DNA of 64,000 nucleotides from Streptomyces rishiriensis (GTDB lineage Bacteria > Actinomycetota > Actinomycetes > Streptomycetales > Streptomycetaceae): positions 8,184,001 through 8,248,000 of the forward strand of contig NZ_JAUSWV010000002.1 in the NCBI RefSeq assembly GCF_030815485.1. Direction: 5' to 3'. The notes under the pieces were generated by a model. The model was not told the origin of the DNA. It made no database searches and saw only the letters and a program-made list of their open reading frames with translations. Positions within the stretch are counted from its first letter, which is position 1, and each line of letters begins with the position of its first letter. Positions 61,338 to 64,000 of this stretch are shown one piece after another. A program made the translations under genes and the position numbers.

Positions 61338-63080
61338 CTACGACCGGCCGGGGTGGGGCGTCGTGAACATGGGTGAGCGGACCGGTTCGGGGCGGTGCAC
61401 ACCCCGTGGCCGGTAACCCAGTCGATCCGCCACACCCACCAGATCGGCCAGCAGCCAGATGATGGCCAACCACATCTCCGTGCCTTGCAGCCCGGGCTCC
61501 CGTCCGGGCCCCGAGCCGCCCTCTCCCGCCGGGCCGAAGCCGAAACCCGCTCCGTCATGCCAGCGCCCCAACGCGGGCATCAGCTGTTCCTTCGCCCATG
61601 CCCGCGCCTCGTCCTCACGATGACGGGTCTGGCGTCCGGCGAGCCACAGCGGATGCGCCACGTCCAATACGTTGCACGCGTTCTGCCGTCCAGCCGCGAA
61701 CCAGCGCGGATCACGCGCGTGGGCCAGCACGGTGTCCACCACCCGCTCCGCGTACGGCACGGGGAGCCCGAACTGGGCGAACGAACCACGGGTCAGCCGG
61801 TAGTAGCCGTTGACCAGCTGGAGCCGGCCCGCGGCCGGTGACGGCGCCTCGCCCCACATTCCCGTCCACGGATCCACCCGCGTACCCAGCCAGCCGAAGA
61901 GTGCCTCCAAGGCGCCCGGGCCGCCGGACGACCCGCCCGACATCTCACGGTTGCGATACGCGCCGGTCGCCCAGCAGTCCACCCAGGCGCCCGCCGACCA
62001 GGCCTGAGTCCGCCAGGGCAACGCATCCAGTCGTGCCACCAGTTGACCAGCCGTCATCTCGTCCACGACATGTACCGGGTGGGCGAACCGGGAGTCCAGC
62101 AACTCGAGCGCGTAGCCCACGGACAGCACGTGGTACTCGGCAGTGCCGTCCTCGATCCACCCGTCGCGGGCCGGCGCGGCAAGCGTGCCCGGTCCGCCTC
62201 CACGAGCGAGCTCAGGTACCAGGCCGCTCACCGGATCCTGCAGCGCGCGCAGTCGCTCGGCATGCTCGGCCGCGGCCAGCTGCCCGGGAGGGGCGCCCAG
62301 CAACAGATCGGCGATCTCCACAGCGTCGCAGTGCGCGCGCACCGTCGCCGAAACGCCCGGCCGATCCCCGTAGCGGCCGGTGTCGTCGCTCCAGCAGCGA
62401 GCCAGGACATCGTGGGCCTGCGCCCGGGCCCGCTCGGCGAACTCGGCCACGGCGTCCCCCAGTTCGGCTTCCGGCGTGACAACCCCCGAAGCGCCGTGCC
62501 GACGGCGGTCGCGCAGCGGGCGGGCGGGGTTGCCGGCGGCGATCGTCCACGGCGCCAGGTCCTTGGTGACGACCGCCCCCGCCCCCACCACGCAATGATT
62601 GCCGATCGTCACCCCGTCCAGGACGACGACGTTCGAGCCGATCCACACGTCGTCCCCGACGACGACACCCTTGCTCGTCAGCGGCTGCCGGTGCACGGGC
62701 TGGTCCGGCGCGAAGCCGTGGTTGAAGCCGAGCAGGGAAGCGTGTGCGCCGATGCGCGCCCCGTCCCCGAGCGTCACGCGCCCCCGCACCGTCGCGTACG
62801 GGTTGACGGAGCAGTCACGCCCGGCCCGCACCTCGCCCGTGACATAGGCGTATCGGGCGATGTAGGAGTCGGCGCCCAGTCGCAGGACCTCGGCGAACAC
62901 GGCGGCAGCGGGGGAGACATAGCAGCGCGGTCCCAGACTCGCACCGGCCGCGATCAACGTTTCCTGGTGCACGGCCTGAGCCGCTCGCTGTACGGACGAG
63001 GCCCTGTGCGCGAAGTCCCAGGGACAGTAGTCGAAATAGGAGTCCTCGGCGACGCCTTCTTGATCCACGCCTGTCAGCAT
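61338..63080 (-). CDS. hexapeptide-repeat acyltransferase fused to a helical C-terminal domain
   Basis: 580 residues. Residues about 40-195 form a left-handed beta helix of the O-acetyltransferase type (VSPAAAVFAEVLRLGADSYIARYAYVTGEVRAGRDC..., GVVVGDDVWIGSNVVVLDGVTIGNHCVVGAGAVVTKDLAPWTIAAGNPARPL). His121 in LLGFNHGF is the likely catalytic base. From about 210 to 580 lies a different, helix-rich region with Trp-rich segments (GAWVDCWATGAYRNREMSGG, GALEALFGWLGTRVDPWTGMWGE), similar in look to an alpha/alpha barrel. The join of these two domains is unusual. Confidence 0.88.
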   Translation of the reverse strand: MLTGVDQEGVAEDSYFDYCPWDFAHRASSVQRAAQAVHQETLIAAGASLGPRCYVSPAAAVFAEVLRLGADSYIARYAYVTGEVRAGRDCSVNPYATVRGRVTLGDGARIGAHASLLGFNHGFAPDQPVHRQPLTSKGVVVGDDVWIGSNVVVLDGVTIGNHCVVGAGAVVTKDLAPWTIAAGNPARPLRDRRRHGASGVVTPEAELGDAVAEFAERARAQAHDVLARCWSDDTGRYGDRPGVSATVRAHCDAVEIADLLLGAPPGQLAAAEHAERLRALQDPVSGLVPELARGGGPGTLAAPARDGWIEDGTAEYHVLSVGYALELLDSRFAHPVHVVDEMTAGQLVARLDALPWRTQAWSAGAWVDCWATGAYRNREMSGGSSGGPGALEALFGWLGTRVDPWTGMWGEAPSPAAGRLQLVNGYYRLTRGSFAQFGLPVPYAERVVDTVLAHARDPRWFAAGRQNACNVLDVAHPLWLAGRQTRHREDEARAWAKEQLMPALGRWHDGAGFGFGPAGEGGSGPGREPGLQGTEMWLAIIWLLADLVGVADRLGYRPRGVHRPEPVRSPMFTTPHPGRS

Positions 63081-63112
63081 AGATAGCGCTTACCGGCGCG
63101 AGCAATCCTCGT

Positions 63113-63164
63113 CTGCCGTCTGCCGTCTGCCGTCTGCCTCTGCCGTCTGCCGTCTGCCGTCCGC
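63113..63164. repeat. 7-bp tandem repeat (CTGCCGT)
   Basis: About seven copies of CTGCCGT run from 63113 to 63164, with one shortened CTGCC unit in the middle. They lie 33 bp upstream of the acyltransferase start, inside its promoter. A repeat of this kind can change length by slipped replication. Confidence 0.8.
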
Positions 63165-63195
63165 CGCCTTTCGGACCGCGTGACCCCGCACCCCG

Positions 63196-63483
63196 GTGAT
63201 GCGACCGGCAGCGGCAACCAGTCGACCGGGCCCTGCCCGCACTGGTCGCCAAGCATCCCAGGCGATACGCCGGCGGAACCTGCGCGAGCTGTGCCAGGAC
63301 ATGCACGACCACCTGCGCTCCGTCGGTCTCGTCGACCTGCTGGACACCGCCTTCGCCCCCGACGCCGGCGACTACCTCATCGAATGCCTGCGACCGGCAC
63401 AGCAGTTGCCGGAATCGGTCGGCCCGCCGCAGCAGAAGCCGGGGAGGAGTGGGGCTCCGGGACGCAGGAGCGGCGCACCGTGA
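63196..63483 (+). other. possible fragment of an unidentified coding sequence
   Basis: 95 residues if read from 63196. The middle (about 27-67) has the composition of a real protein, with charged helices. The N-terminus is poor and the last 25 residues are rich in Pro and Gly. I cannot assign it. Confidence 0.3.
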
Positions 63484-63793
63484 CACCGGTCCCACGCGGC
63501 CACCTCGAGGAAACGCACGTCGAGGGTAGGTAGGCAGGCCCGGTCGCGGGTACGTACCTGGGTTCTTCACGTGGGTGCGCAGGACGATCGTAGTGGCCGG
63601 GCGGTCCGGACGGTCCGGGTGTCCGGGCGCGTTCACCAGCCCGTAGGCCGTCGGAGGCGGCGTCGACACTTGAACGAAGAGAGCGTCAGGGGCGCCGGGC
63701 GGGGGAGGGGAGCACGCTGTCGACGAGGGGTGCCGAGGGCCTGTCGTCAACGTGTCAAGGGATGCGGCCGAAGGAAGTCCGGAAAGATTTCAA

Positions 63794-63823
63794 CTTTCGA
63801 AGGCTTGCCGAGACTGAGGTCTC
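63794..63823 (+). promoter_or_regulatory. candidate control region of the right-edge secreted protein
   Basis: CTTTCGAAGG at 63794-63803 matches CTTTCGAAAG, a palindrome found before many streptomycete hemicellulase genes, at 9 of 10 bases. GAGAC-TGAG-GTCTC (63810-63823) is a second inverted repeat, and TTAAAT follows at 63829-63834. The start codon is 110 bp further on. Confidence 0.4.
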
Positions 63824-63933
63824 ATCAGTTAAATCAAGACGTGAACTAAGCGTCGCAGCAGTGACCTTGGCATGCCGCCACATCTGCTGCCGACGCTCTC
63901 GTGTCCTTTCCCGACGCACCCGCAGGGACCTCC

Positions 63934-64000
63934 ATGAGACTCAGATCCCTGGGTGTCGCGCTCGCCGCCACGGCAGCGTTGATCACCCTTCCGGCCATCC
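63934..64000 (+). CDS. secreted protein, N-terminus only (cut by window edge)
   Basis: ATG at 63934, with AGGGA at a 7-nt spacing, opens MRLRSLGVALAATAALITLP and continues. This is a typical Sec signal peptide: two Arg, then a hydrophobic stretch. Only 22 residues are in view, so the mature protein is unknown. The upstream CTTTCGAAGG element fits a secreted polysaccharide-degrading enzyme, which the sequence beyond the window would confirm. Confidence 0.7.
   Translation, partial: MRLRSLGVALAATAALITLPAI

Larger units (their letters stand above)
63081..63933. other. long interval between the acyltransferase and the last gene
   Basis: 853 bp. It begins with the 7-bp repeats at 63113. One candidate frame (63196-63483) contains RRRNLRELCQDMHDHLRSVGLVDLLDTAFAPDAGDYLIEC, which reads like a helical protein fragment but has no recognised family or ribosome site. 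The right half holds the promoter of the secreted protein. Confidence 0.5.

Noticed and set aside
63113..63164. Short repeats as a CRISPR array
   Set aside because: The 7-bp units are contiguous without spacers and no cas genes are present.

Overview
The base composition, codon use and gene content point to a Streptomyces chromosome. GC is very high, GTG and TTG starts are common, and coding is dense. Genus-typical loci include a conservon (cvnABCD plus two P450 genes), an hsp18/rheA pair, partner-switch phosphatase and anti-sigma-type kinase genes, a SigF-like sigma factor, amphi-Trp and PRC-barrel proteins, and many XRE, TetR, MarR and PadR regulators. I see no rRNA, tRNA, CRISPR array, complete insertion sequence or prophage. 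Most of the very long apparent ORFs are antisense or frame shadows of real genes.

Layout. 1-12.1 kb: a molybdopterin oxidoreductase cut by the left edge with an SRPBCC gene, a membrane protein, a protein with the leader motif of contractile-injection-system (eCIS) cargo, flavin-reductase and amphi-Trp genes, a divergent MarR/SnoaL-like pair with twin operators, a SigE-family sigma factor with its membrane partner, a DUF3253/anti-sigma-type ATPase pair, and an XRE-cupin regulator. 12.1-23.9 kb: a decayed EamA transporter, a B3/4 protein, then a carbohydrate island (GH78 and GH3 on one strand; TetR; MFS and GH43 on the other) in which the same 24-bp palindrome lies before both operons. This part ends with a DUF427 gene and a broken TetR gene abutting GatB/YqeY. 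23.9-35 kb: a PadR/ABC/FtsX efflux operon, a substrate-binding protein that lacks its lipobox cysteine, and a GH13 glucosidase with a MalEFG-type ABC importer. 35-41.7 kb: an orphan gas-vesicle GvpJ/A-like gene and a GvpU-like gene flanking a VOC gene and a SigF-like sigma factor, then DUF1062, a SpoIIE-type phosphatase and a frameshifted gene. 41.7-51.2 kb: an MFS/XRE-cupin divergent pair, RibD-like and SDR genes, and the conservon, whose first P450 is frameshifted. 51.2-64 kb: DUF2267 genes, hsp18/rheA with two palindromic operators, a small lipoprotein/27-residue peptide/DUF6766 operon, assorted enzymes, MFS and GNAT genes, an unusual acyltransferase fusion, and the start of a secreted protein at the right edge.

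How the parts work together. Two carbohydrate systems are evident: TetR-controlled rhamnoside/beta-glycoside/arabino- or xyloside use, and GH13 alpha-glucoside uptake. Stress control is the second theme (SigF-like factor, PP2C phosphatase, RsbW-like kinase, gas-vesicle relics, hsp18, DUF2267). Local decay is the third: five genes are broken or truncated (EamA, TetR, the 41.2-kb gene, the CYP157-like P450, and a fragment at 57.1 kb). Two of these are single-base frameshifts that raw reads should check first.
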